Shown here: in pieces, positions 57,666-64,000 of the stretch | Numbering within the stretch: position 1 is the stretch's first letter | How the letters are laid out: each line of letters begins with the position of its first letter | Source: Onthomorpha sp937906975 | Lineage (GTDB): Bacteria; Bacteroidota; Bacteroidia; Bacteroidales; P3 | Reading direction: 5' to 3' | Length of the DNA: 64,000 nucleotides | Assembly (NCBI GenBank): GCA_045614605.1 | Contig: JAZLDH010000007.1 | Span: 62,001 to 126,000, forward strand | Notes under the pieces: model-generated | Told to the model about the DNA's origin: nothing | The model's input: only the letters and a program-made list of their open reading frames with translations | The model's database searches: none | Translations under genes and position numbers: made by a program

Positions 57666-58957
57666 AAGAATTATACGCACATTATTTAAACAATCCAAGC
57701 ATAACAACCGACTCTCGTAACATAAAATCGGGAGATATATTCTTTGCATTAAAGGGAGAGAACTTTGACGGAAACGAATTTGCATTTAAAGCCATAGAGC
57801 AAGGAGCCTCTTTGGTAGTGTGCGATAAAAAAGAATTAAAGCTAAGAGAAAATTTCATAAAGCTAAGAGAAAAAATTTTTTTCTGCGAAGATAGTTTAGA
57901 AACTCTGCAACTTTTAGCAAAGCATCATAGAAGCCAACTCTCCGCAACGGTAATAGGAATAAGCGGAACAAACGGAAAAACCACAACAAAAGAACTTATA
58001 CAAGCAGTTCTATCAAGCAGTTTTAAGGTTGTGGCAACTAAGGGAAATTTAAACAATCACATAGGAGTACCTCTAACACTTCTTTCCATTCCAAGCCATA
58101 CGCAAATAGCCATTGTGGAAATGGGAGCAAACCATGTGGGAGAAATTGATTTTCTTTGCCAGATAGCACAACCCGATATGGGAATATTAACCAATATAGG
58201 CACAGCACATATTGAGGGATTTGGCAGTTTAGAAAACATAGCAAAGACAAAGAAAGCCTTATTTGAATACGTTAAAAACAACTCTTCTGATAAAGCCCAT
58301 TTGTTTGTAAATAATGATGACGAAATATTGTCTTTGGAAAACTACGAAAAGAAAACTACATATTCTATAAACAAACTCTCCGACATAAAGGCAGAGGCTA
58401 CAACTATTGACGCATACGCTCAAATTACCTATAAGGATAAAACCATTACATCATCACTTGTAGGAATATATAACGCACATAACATTCTTGCAGCCCTAAC
58501 AATAGGCTTGCACTTTGGAATAGAATTTGATTTAATCAAAAAATCAATAGAAGAATATATACCTTCAAACAATCGTTCTCAAATCTTAAAAACAGGAAAG
58601 AATACTTTGATATTGGATTGCTATAATGCCAATCCTTCATCATGCAAATCAGCCATAGAATCTTTTGCAAATCTAAACGCAGAGAGAAAGATGATTTTCA
58701 TGGGAGCGATGAAAGAACTTGGAACTGTATCGGAAAGCGAACATAAAGCCGTATTTGATTTAATGAATGCAAAAGGCTTTGAAAGGATTGTTTTGGTAGG
58801 AAAGGAATATCAAGAAGTAGCAGAAGGAAGGGTGGAATATTTTTCAAGTTCAGAGCAGTTGAGAGAATATTTATTGGAAAATCAAATTGAGAATGCAACG
58901 ATATTGATAAAGGGTTCGCGTTCTACAAAAATGGAGGTATTGAAAGATGTTTTATAG
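57632..58957 (+). CDS. murF: UDP-N-acetylmuramoyl-tripeptide--D-alanyl-D-alanine ligase
   Basis: This 441-residue stand-alone MurF completes the UDP-MurNAc-pentapeptide. The N-domain has TTDSRNIKSGDIFFALKGENFDGNEFA. The P-loop is GISGTNGKTTTKELI, followed by NLNNHIGVPLTLL, VEMGANHVGEIDFL and NTNIGTAHIEGFG-type residues (here LTNIGTAHIEGFG). The C-domain has LDCYNANPSSCKSAIESF. Residues 70-84 (KLRENFIKLREKIF) are encoded by two units of the 21-bp repeat, which seem to add seven residues compared with relatives. It overlaps both the GT4 gene (34 bases) and anmK (11 bases). Confidence 0.94.
   Translation: MESNRASSEKIKELYAHYLNNPSITTDSRNIKSGDIFFALKGENFDGNEFAFKAIEQGASLVVCDKKELKLRENFIKLREKIFFCEDSLETLQLLAKHHRSQLSATVIGISGTNGKTTTKELIQAVLSSSFKVVATKGNLNNHIGVPLTLLSIPSHTQIAIVEMGANHVGEIDFLCQIAQPDMGILTNIGTAHIEGFGSLENIAKTKKALFEYVKNNSSDKAHLFVNNDDEILSLENYEKKTTYSINKLSDIKAEATTIDAYAQITYKDKTITSSLVGIYNAHNILAALTIGLHFGIEFDLIKKSIEEYIPSNNRSQILKTGKNTLILDCYNANPSSCKSAIESFANLNAERKMIFMGAMKELGTVSESEHKAVFDLMNAKGFERIVLVGKEYQEVAEGRVEYFSSSEQLREYLLENQIENATILIKGSRSTKMEVLKDVL
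57842..57883 (+). repeat. Two in-frame 21-bp family A units inside murF
   Basis: CTAAG begins at 57842 and 57863, 21 bases apart, each followed by an A-tract (GCTAAGAGAAAATTTCATAA, then a near copy). The same motif dominates the intergenic arrays of this window. Here it encodes a seven-residue repeat in frame. Confidence 0.75.
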
Positions 58958-59993
58958 GGTGTTGGGTTTAATGTCTGGAACATCGCTTGACGGATTAGAT
59001 GTGGCGTATTGTGAGTTCAATGAAAAGAAAGGCTCTTGGACTTACGAAATTAAAAAGGCTACAACCTATGCCTACGATGAGGACTTTAAAGAAAAGATAC
59101 GCTCTATGGAGGAGTGCTCTGCACGAGAGTTTGCAAAATTTTCGGTAGAGTTAGGACACTTCTTCGGAAAGAAAGCAAGAGAGTTTTTAGATGAACACTC
59201 GCTTGATGTGGATTTTGTTTGCTCTCACGGACAAACAATTTTTCATCGTCCAGACCTTCATTACACAACTCAAATTGGAGATTTATCAGCACTATGCTCC
59301 GAAGTAAAGGTAAATGTTATTGGAGATTTTCGCTCAATGGACGTTGCACTCGGAGGACAAGGTGCTCCGCTTGTGCCAATAGGAGATGAGATACTTTTTT
59401 CTTCGTATGAGAATTGTTTAAATCTTGGAGGTTTTTCCAATATCAGTATGAAAAAACAAGGCAAACGCATAGCCTACGATATATGTCCTGTGAATATTGT
59501 TTTGAATTACCTAAGCGAAAAACTGTCTATGCCTTTTGACAAAGGAGGTCAAACAGCCGCTAAGGGAAAGGTAGATGAGAGTTTATTAAAACAATTAAAC
59601 GATTTACCATACTATAAGAAGAAAACAAATAAATCACTTGGTAAGGAATGGGTAGTGGAGAATGTGTTTCCATTATTGGAGAAATCCACTTTAAGTGTTG
59701 AAGATTTGCTTGCAACTTATACAGAGCATATAGCATATCAATTATCTAAAAACATAAGTGGTAAAACCCTGCTTACAGGTGGTGGTGCTTACAACACTTT
59801 TTTAGTGGAGAGATTAAAAAATTTAACTCCTCACACAATAGAACAGCCAGAAAAAACGATTATAGATTATAAAGAGGCAATGATATTTGCATTTTTGGGA
59901 GTATTGAGGGTGAGAAATCAAGTAAACTGCCTAAGCTCTGTTACAGGTGCACAGAAGGATAATTGCTCAGGAGTGATTGTACAATGGATATAA
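58947..59993 (+). CDS. anmK: Anhydro-N-acetylmuramic acid kinase
   Basis: This 348-residue kinase opens and phosphorylates 1,6-anhydroMurNAc for peptidoglycan recycling. The ATPase motifs are GLMSGTSLDGLDVAY, CSHGQTIFHRP, IGDFRSMDVALGGQGAPLVPIGD and LNLGGFSNIS, then LLTGGGAYNTFLVERL. Length and order are typical. It overlaps murF by 11 bases and the sigma factor by 10 bases, so wall synthesis, wall recycling and the sigma gene share one message. Confidence 0.95.
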   Translation: MFYRVLGLMSGTSLDGLDVAYCEFNEKKGSWTYEIKKATTYAYDEDFKEKIRSMEECSAREFAKFSVELGHFFGKKAREFLDEHSLDVDFVCSHGQTIFHRPDLHYTTQIGDLSALCSEVKVNVIGDFRSMDVALGGQGAPLVPIGDEILFSSYENCLNLGGFSNISMKKQGKRIAYDICPVNIVLNYLSEKLSMPFDKGGQTAAKGKVDESLLKQLNDLPYYKKKTNKSLGKEWVVENVFPLLEKSTLSVEDLLATYTEHIAYQLSKNISGKTLLTGGGAYNTFLVERLKNLTPHTIEQPEKTIIDYKEAMIFAFLGVLRVRNQVNCLSSVTGAQKDNCSGVIVQWI

Positions 59994-60541
59994 AGCATAC
60001 GGAAGAGAATATTTTAAAACTAATTAAGAAAACCTCTACTCGTGAGAGGGGTTACTCGCTTCTTATTGCCAAATACTCACAAACGGTGTATTGGCAGGTA
60101 AGACGTATGTTGCTTTCTCATGAGGAGACAGATGATGTTGTACAAGAGATTTTTATTAAGGTGTTTGAAAATATTGAAAGCTTTAATAAGGAATCAAAAC
60201 TCTCAACTTGGATTTATCGTATTGCTTATAATCAAACTATAAATTACATTAAATCGAAAGCTACAAAACAAAACAGAAATAACATCACCTTTGAACAAGA
60301 GGTGTTTGAGAATTTAAAATCCGATGCTTTGTTTGATGGAGATGAAATAGAGCTAAAACTTCAAAAGGCTATGTTGCAACTTCCCTCAAAGCAAAGAGCA
60401 GTTTTTCAAATGAGGTATTACGATGATTTTTCTTTTTCTCAAATTGCTCAAATCACAAAAACATCAGAGGGAGCTTTGAAGGCTTCTTATCATATTGCAG
60501 CAAAAAAGATAGAAGAATTGATGTTGCAAGAAGATTTTTAA
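59984..60541 (+). CDS. ECF-type RNA polymerase sigma factor
   Basis: This 185-residue sigma-70 family member has only regions 2 and 4. Region 2 is VYWQVRRMLLSHEETDDVVQEIFIKVFENI, then LSTWIYRIAYNQTINYI. Region 4 is LPSKQRAVFQMRYYDDFSFSQIAQITKTSEGALKASYHIAAKKIEE. The start at ATG 59984 (MDIKHTEEN) lies within the end of anmK. With the next two genes it forms a sigma, membrane regulator, periplasmic sensor set, likely for envelope stress. Confidence 0.92.
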   Translation: MDIKHTEENILKLIKKTSTRERGYSLLIAKYSQTVYWQVRRMLLSHEETDDVVQEIFIKVFENIESFNKESKLSTWIYRIAYNQTINYIKSKATKQNRNNITFEQEVFENLKSDALFDGDEIELKLQKAMLQLPSKQRAVFQMRYYDDFSFSQIAQITKTSEGALKASYHIAAKKIEELMLQEDF

Positions 60542-60544
60542 ACT

Positions 60545-61027
60545 TTGAAATTAAACTTTGAAGAAGAAATTTTGTCAAAACAGCAAACACTAAAACAAAT
60601 GAAGGAAAAAAATAATCCTTTTAAGGTGCCAGAGGGCTATTTTGATAACTTGCAAAAGCAAATGGAAGTTGAGGCAAAGCGTAAGCATGTTTCTGTTTCC
60701 AAGGTCTTGAAATATGTTGCAAGTATATGCCTTGTTTTGACTTTGTCTGCAAGTGTTTTGGTTATTGGCTTTGGAACAGAGAGAAAAGAACCTTTGCTTA
60801 GTTCAAACTTTTTCTCACTTTTTAGCTCAGAAAAAAACAAAGACAATAAGCAGTTAAAGGCTCAAGATGCAAAAGAAGCAGAATTGGTTTGGGAAAATCA
60901 AGTAAAGAATCTTGTTGCAGAAGCAGAGCAGGTGCAATTCACAGAGGAGGAATTGATTTACCTTGAAAACTTCATTGAAGAAGACTTAAATGAATATGTA
61001 TATAATAACTATGAAATATTAGAGTAA
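60545..61027 (+). CDS. Membrane protein, probable anti-sigma regulator
   Basis: This is a 160-residue protein from a TTG start placed 3 bases after the sigma factor stop. A cytoplasmic part with NPFKVPEGYFDNLQKQM, a motif often seen in Bacteroidetes proteins that follow ECF sigma genes, precedes one transmembrane helix at about 57-76 (YVASICLVLTLSASVLVIGF). An acidic periplasmic part completes it. No zinc-type anti-sigma motif is present, so the role rests on gene order. Confidence 0.7.
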   Translation: MKLNFEEEILSKQQTLKQMKEKNNPFKVPEGYFDNLQKQMEVEAKRKHVSVSKVLKYVASICLVLTLSASVLVIGFGTERKEPLLSSNFFSLFSSEKNKDNKQLKAQDAKEAELVWENQVKNLVAEAEQVQFTEEELIYLENFIEEDLNEYVYNNYEILE

Positions 61028-61566
61028 TGAAAAGAAATTTGATTTTAACAGTTTTAGCATTAGCTTTAACATTTACAGCAGTAGCTCAACCAAAGGAAAA
61101 AGAATGTAAAGAATTTGATAAAAAAGAGCTTCAAGCCAAAATAATGAAAATGAAGAGAGCTACTTTTACTCAAAACTTAAAACTTACAAAAGAAGAGTCT
61201 GAAAGATTTTGGCCTATATATGAGGCATACGAAAATGAGTTAAATGCTGTTATGGAAAAGAAGCATGATTCTATGTCTAAGTTTAAAGATACTGATTTGT
61301 TGTACTTGGACGAAGAACAAGCAAAGGCTTTGTTAAGTATGGAGATTGAAAACGAAAAAATGATAGCAAATTTAAAGGTTTCTTATTATGAGAAATTCTC
61401 TGAGGTGCTTCCTGTTCAAAAGGTTGTGAAACTTATTTCAGAGGAAAAGGAATTGATGCGTAATGTTATGAAAAAAGACCGCAAGGAAAGAAAGCCTGAA
61501 GAAAAGCCTATGAAAACTCCTCCTGCTAAACACACAAAAATTCAGCCTAAAATTGTTGTTGAATAA
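61027..61566 (+). CDS. Spy/CpxP-like periplasmic protein
   Basis: This 179-residue exported protein (signal peptide ending AVAQ) is helical. Its LTKEESERFWPIYEAYENEL motif corresponds to the LTxxQ-type repeat of Spy/CpxP-like proteins, with coiled helices after it and a basic Pro/Lys-rich tail. It shares one base (TAATG) with the membrane regulator gene. It probably acts as a periplasmic sensor or chaperone that feeds back on the sigma factor. Confidence 0.78.
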   Translation: MKRNLILTVLALALTFTAVAQPKEKECKEFDKKELQAKIMKMKRATFTQNLKLTKEESERFWPIYEAYENELNAVMEKKHDSMSKFKDTDLLYLDEEQAKALLSMEIENEKMIANLKVSYYEKFSEVLPVQKVVKLISEEKELMRNVMKKDRKERKPEEKPMKTPPAKHTKIQPKIVVE

Positions 61567-61592
61567 ATAAATAATGCTTTAATAAATAAACG

Positions 61593-61632
61593 TTAAGCCT
61601 AAAAGGATGCAAACTTCTTTTGGGCTTTTTTT
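61593..61632 (+). terminator. Terminator of the GT4-murF-anmK-sigma operon
   Basis: AAGCCTAAAAG pairs with CTTTTGGGCTT around a short loop and is followed by TTTTTTTG. Confidence 0.82.
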
Positions 61633-61653
61633 GTTTTAGAAATAAAAAAATAA

Positions 61654-62439
61654 ATGAGTGTAGAAATAGTTTTAATCTTAGTAATATCGGGTGTTTTCGT
61701 AGGATTTATAAACACTCTCTCAGCAGGAGGAACGGCAATTTCAATAGCTCTTTATCTTGCCTTGGGTTTAAGTCCGGGGCAGGCTAATGCCACAAATAGA
61801 GTAGGGGTATTGTTGCAGAGTGTATTGACTGCGTTTTTGTTTGGTCGTAAAGGTTTTTTAAAACAAACGCATTATCTTTCTCTTGCTATACCTGCAATGA
61901 TTGGGGCTTTGGTTGGAGCGGTGCTTTCAATCGTTTTGCCCGAAATGCTCTTTTCTTATTTTATGGGATTGAGCCTTCTTGTGATGATTGTCTTTCTTTT
62001 TCGTTCTCCAAAGAAGTTTGAGGAAGATGATTTGTCGAAAACCGAAAACGGAATTAGCTTTTTGCAATATTTTGTCTTCTTTTTAATAGGGGTTTATGGA
62101 GGATTTGTTCAAGTGGGAACGGGTTTTCTTTTAATGACTGCGGGTTCTATGCTTTTGGGTTATAATATCATTAAAACCAATGCGGTGAAAATCTCTGTTA
62201 TGGCATTATATACCATTGTTGCGGTATTGGTATTTTGGGGTGAAGGCACTATTCATTGGCAGTTTGGTTTGCTTCATTCTGTTGGAACTTTTCTTGGTTC
62301 TTTTATCGCTACAAAAATTGCCTTTAAAAAAGGAAGTGGTTTTGTTCGTTGGGTGGTTATATTCGTTGTGATATTCACTTCATTATATTTGTTTAAGATT
62401 GTGGATTTGAAAGAGTTTTTTCAAATTTTAATCAATTAA
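61654..62439 (+). CDS. TSUP-family (TauE/SafE) membrane transporter
   Basis: This is a 261-residue inner-membrane protein with about seven or eight helices in two repeats. The family motifs are GFINTLSAGGTAISIALYLALGLSPGQANATNRVGVLLQSV in the first half and GVYGGFVQVGTGFLLMT in the second. TSUP proteins export sulfite, sulfonates or related organic anions; the substrate cannot be told here. It stands alone between two terminators or promoters. Confidence 0.9.
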   Translation: MSVEIVLILVISGVFVGFINTLSAGGTAISIALYLALGLSPGQANATNRVGVLLQSVLTAFLFGRKGFLKQTHYLSLAIPAMIGALVGAVLSIVLPEMLFSYFMGLSLLVMIVFLFRSPKKFEEDDLSKTENGISFLQYFVFFLIGVYGGFVQVGTGFLLMTAGSMLLGYNIIKTNAVKISVMALYTIVAVLVFWGEGTIHWQFGLLHSVGTFLGSFIATKIAFKKGSGFVRWVVIFVVIFTSLYLFKIVDLKEFFQILIN

Positions 62440-62464
62440 GAATAGATTTTTCCAATAAAAATAT

Positions 62465-62472
62465 TATATTTG
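62465..62472 (+). promoter_or_regulatory. -7 element of the PepSY-like lipoprotein gene
   Basis: TATATTTG, 22 bases ahead of ATG 62495. Confidence 0.55.
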
Positions 62473-62494
62473 CAGTTTTAAAACTAATTGAAAT

Positions 62495-62944
62495 ATGAAA
62501 AAAGTAGCATTATTATTGTTGGCATGCACATTTATAGCTTCTTGTGCAGTAAATAAAAATAGTAAGTATAAATCAGTAGATGAGAAAGATGTACCTGCTA
62601 AGTTCGTACAAGACTTTAAGAAACGCCGTCCAGAAATAGAGCAAGCAAAATGGCAAATGGTAGATTCTACATGTTATATTGCAAACTTTGCTTCTTCAGG
62701 AAATCAAGTTAGTATGCGTTTTCAAAATACATCGGTTGAAACAGCTTGGAATGTACCTATGGAATATACTCCTAAAGCAATTTTGGAATATATCAATCAA
62801 AACTATCCTAGTTATAAAATAGAAAGTATAGATATTATAGAATTAAGAAATAAAAAGAGCTATAGAGCAATAATTTACAAAAAAGGCTCTGAAATAAAAC
62901 TTCAATTTGACCTTCAAGGTTACTTCACAAAAGTAATGGAATAA
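62495..62944 (+). CDS. PepSY-like lipoprotein
   Basis: This 149-residue lipoprotein has lipobox IASC. One PepSY-like repeat pair follows: VQDFKKRRPEIEQAKW with CYIANF, then ILEYINQNYPSYKIESI with SYRAIIYKKGSEIKLQFD. It is the same fold family as the 358-residue gene at 21611. The function of these beta-lactamase-inhibitor-like proteins is unknown. It is single, with its own promoter and terminator. Confidence 0.82.
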   Translation: MKKVALLLLACTFIASCAVNKNSKYKSVDEKDVPAKFVQDFKKRRPEIEQAKWQMVDSTCYIANFASSGNQVSMRFQNTSVETAWNVPMEYTPKAILEYINQNYPSYKIESIDIIELRNKKSYRAIIYKKGSEIKLQFDLQGYFTKVME

Positions 62945-62961
62945 TAGATTTTTATAATTAA

Positions 62962-63004
62962 CGAAAAACGGTGAAGCATTTTTTCTTTGTTTCACCGTTT
63001 TTTT
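62962..63004 (+). terminator. Terminator of the PepSY-like lipoprotein gene
   Basis: AAAAACGGTGAA and TTCACCGTTTTT form a perfect 12-bp stem with a 15-base loop and a following T-run. Confidence 0.85.
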
Positions 63005-63016
63005 TCTTTGTTTTAT

Positions 63017-63047
63017 TTTGTAGATATATGTTTTTTTCATATTTTTG
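63017..63047 (+). promoter_or_regulatory. Promoter of the last lipoprotein gene
   Basis: TTTG at 63017-63020 and TATTTTTG at 63040-63047 are 19 bases apart, 37 bases before ATG 63085. Confidence 0.6.
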
Positions 63048-63084
63048 CGGGCGTAAATATTTATAAACCATAAAAAATAAAATT

Positions 63085-63978
63085 ATGAAACGAACAATTA
63101 AAAAATTAGTATTAGTTGTAATGTGTTTTACACTAATATGTTGTGAAGAAAAGGAAAGTAATGATAATTCGTTTAACTTTCAGCAAAAAACAAAGACAGA
63201 AAATCCATTTAATTATCTTGGAGAAAGGCATAATCAAATTTTAGATGATTTTGCGGAGAGTTTAGGAAATTCTGTGCATTTTTCAACTAAGGATGTTTAT
63301 AATTTCAGTGTTAATGAAGGGCATTTGTCTTCTAATAATATTTCTTATTTGGATTATAAGCGTAGTTTAGATTCAATAGATGATATCACGTTTGATTATT
63401 TTTTTGGAACTTCTCCTAATGCGATAACAATAATAAATGATAGTATTGTTGCTAATTATTTAGATGATTTTAGAAGGATTACATTGAATGCAATTAGATC
63501 ATCTGTTGCTGTTTTGCCTAACGTATATGCTGATTCGATAGAGGTTTTGGAAGAAGGGTTTATGCATAATTATGGTAATTTATTAAATATTGAAGATTCT
63601 CTAAGATATGAAACTGTTCTAGGAATGTTGGCTATTGCAAAATATTCTTATCAGTATTGGTACGATGCTTCTTTTAATAAATCATCATTATGGTATCCTA
63701 TTATACAAAATAGATTGAATGTAAAAAGCGATAAACCAAGCTTTTGGGATAGATGTAAGGATGTAGTAAATGCAGTAGCGGCAGGAATAGCATGTGCCGC
63801 AGTAGATGTTTATACTTTTGCAACAGAAGCTTGTGGTTTATCTGCAACTATCTACAAAGATGCTTCTAATGATAGTGATATAGGGGCTGGTTTTGGGCCT
63901 TCTGTTAGTATAGGTTCTGGTGCGTGTGATAAAGCAGGTGATGCTTCGATGAATGCATTCTATGATGTGTTAGAGTAG
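63085..63978 (+). CDS. Lipoprotein of unknown function
   Basis: This 297-residue protein has lipobox LICC. The middle is helical and acidic, with no recognised domain. Near the C-terminus (about 232-285) is an Ala/Cys/Gly-rich stretch (DVVNAVAAGIACAAVDVYTFATEACGLSATI, then SDIGAGFGPSVSIGSGACDKAG) of low complexity, with four cysteines that could form disulfides. The frame closes at 63978, so it is complete. No link to neighbours is evident. Confidence 0.7.
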   Translation: MKRTIKKLVLVVMCFTLICCEEKESNDNSFNFQQKTKTENPFNYLGERHNQILDDFAESLGNSVHFSTKDVYNFSVNEGHLSSNNISYLDYKRSLDSIDDITFDYFFGTSPNAITIINDSIVANYLDDFRRITLNAIRSSVAVLPNVYADSIEVLEEGFMHNYGNLLNIEDSLRYETVLGMLAIAKYSYQYWYDASFNKSSLWYPIIQNRLNVKSDKPSFWDRCKDVVNAVAAGIACAAVDVYTFATEACGLSATIYKDASNDSDIGAGFGPSVSIGSGACDKAGDASMNAFYDVLE

Positions 63979-64000
63979 TAAAATAATAATTATTATAATA

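Overview
The window looks like a piece of a low-GC Bacteroidetes chromosome, most likely Bacteroidales. Four things point there: promoters of the TTTG-N19-21-TAnnTTTG type with short leaders; a MurF-alanine racemase fusion; typical Bacteroidetes families (GLPGLI, PepSY-like, OstA-like, a smalltalk-like peptide beside an HU-like protein); and very few Shine-Dalgarno sequences outside the translation genes. No tRNA, rRNA, CRISPR array, insertion sequence or integrase was recognised.

Layout. 0-1.2 kb (-): 5' part of a large secreted surface protein preceded by a 73-residue membrane-tailed peptide. 1.4-3.0 kb (-): gpmA and lgt. 3.1-6.8 kb (+): thrS-infC-rpmI-rplT-rplS; infC has no AUG/GUG/UUG start that keeps its conserved N-terminus. 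6.8-7.2 kb: a gene-free stretch with a composite repeat. 7.2-14.8 kb: a secreted nuclease (-), an outer-membrane barrel, and a trkA-trkH-trkH potassium uptake locus (+). 14.9-24.2 kb: murF-alr (-), a DUF454 protein, gdhA, a BadF-type kinase, purA, a PepSY-like protein and an OstA-like protein. 24.3-32.4 kb (+): grpE-dnaJ, a DHH phosphoesterase, three FKBP prolyl isomerases, an exonuclease, an FAH-family protein and recN. 32.4-35.6 kb (-): a YD-like protein, a nitrilase-family amidase, an LRR protein and ribF. 35.7-39.9 kb (+): a thioesterase, ilvE, a GT9 glycosyltransferase and a GLPGLI-PNGase F fusion.

39.9-49.2 kb is the accessory part. Two paralogous lipoproteins sit next to an AAA ATPase-HNH pair that resembles Septu-type anti-phage systems. 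The last codons and downstream sequence of the HNH gene are copied from the lipoprotein locus. Beside this lies a replication-like cassette: two small helix-turn-helix proteins, a primase-helicase, a 49-residue smalltalk-like peptide and an HU-like protein. An array of 21-bp direct repeats and an A/T-rich tract lie between the second HTH gene and the primase gene. Divergent from it are an unknown 201-residue protein and an AlbA_2 (Schlafen-like) regulator. 49.2-56.5 kb (-): rlmH, a FemAB-like acetyltransferase, a glycogen cluster (GH57, GT4, debranching enzyme) and a flippase. 56.5-61.6 kb (+): GT4, a second murF, anmK, an ECF sigma factor, its presumed membrane regulator and a periplasmic protein. 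61.7-64.0 kb (+): a TSUP transporter, a PepSY-like lipoprotein and an unknown lipoprotein.

The most unusual signal is repeat DNA phased at exactly 21 bp. Family A carries C(T/A)AAG followed by A-tracts every 21 bp at 1.3, 7.1, 14.8 and 19.2 kb, and in frame inside murF at 57.8 kb. Family B carries GTGTGGCGTACAC-type units every 21 bp at 7.0 and 46.3 kb. At the latter two sites both families lie side by side in the same order within a shared element of 210-250 bp.
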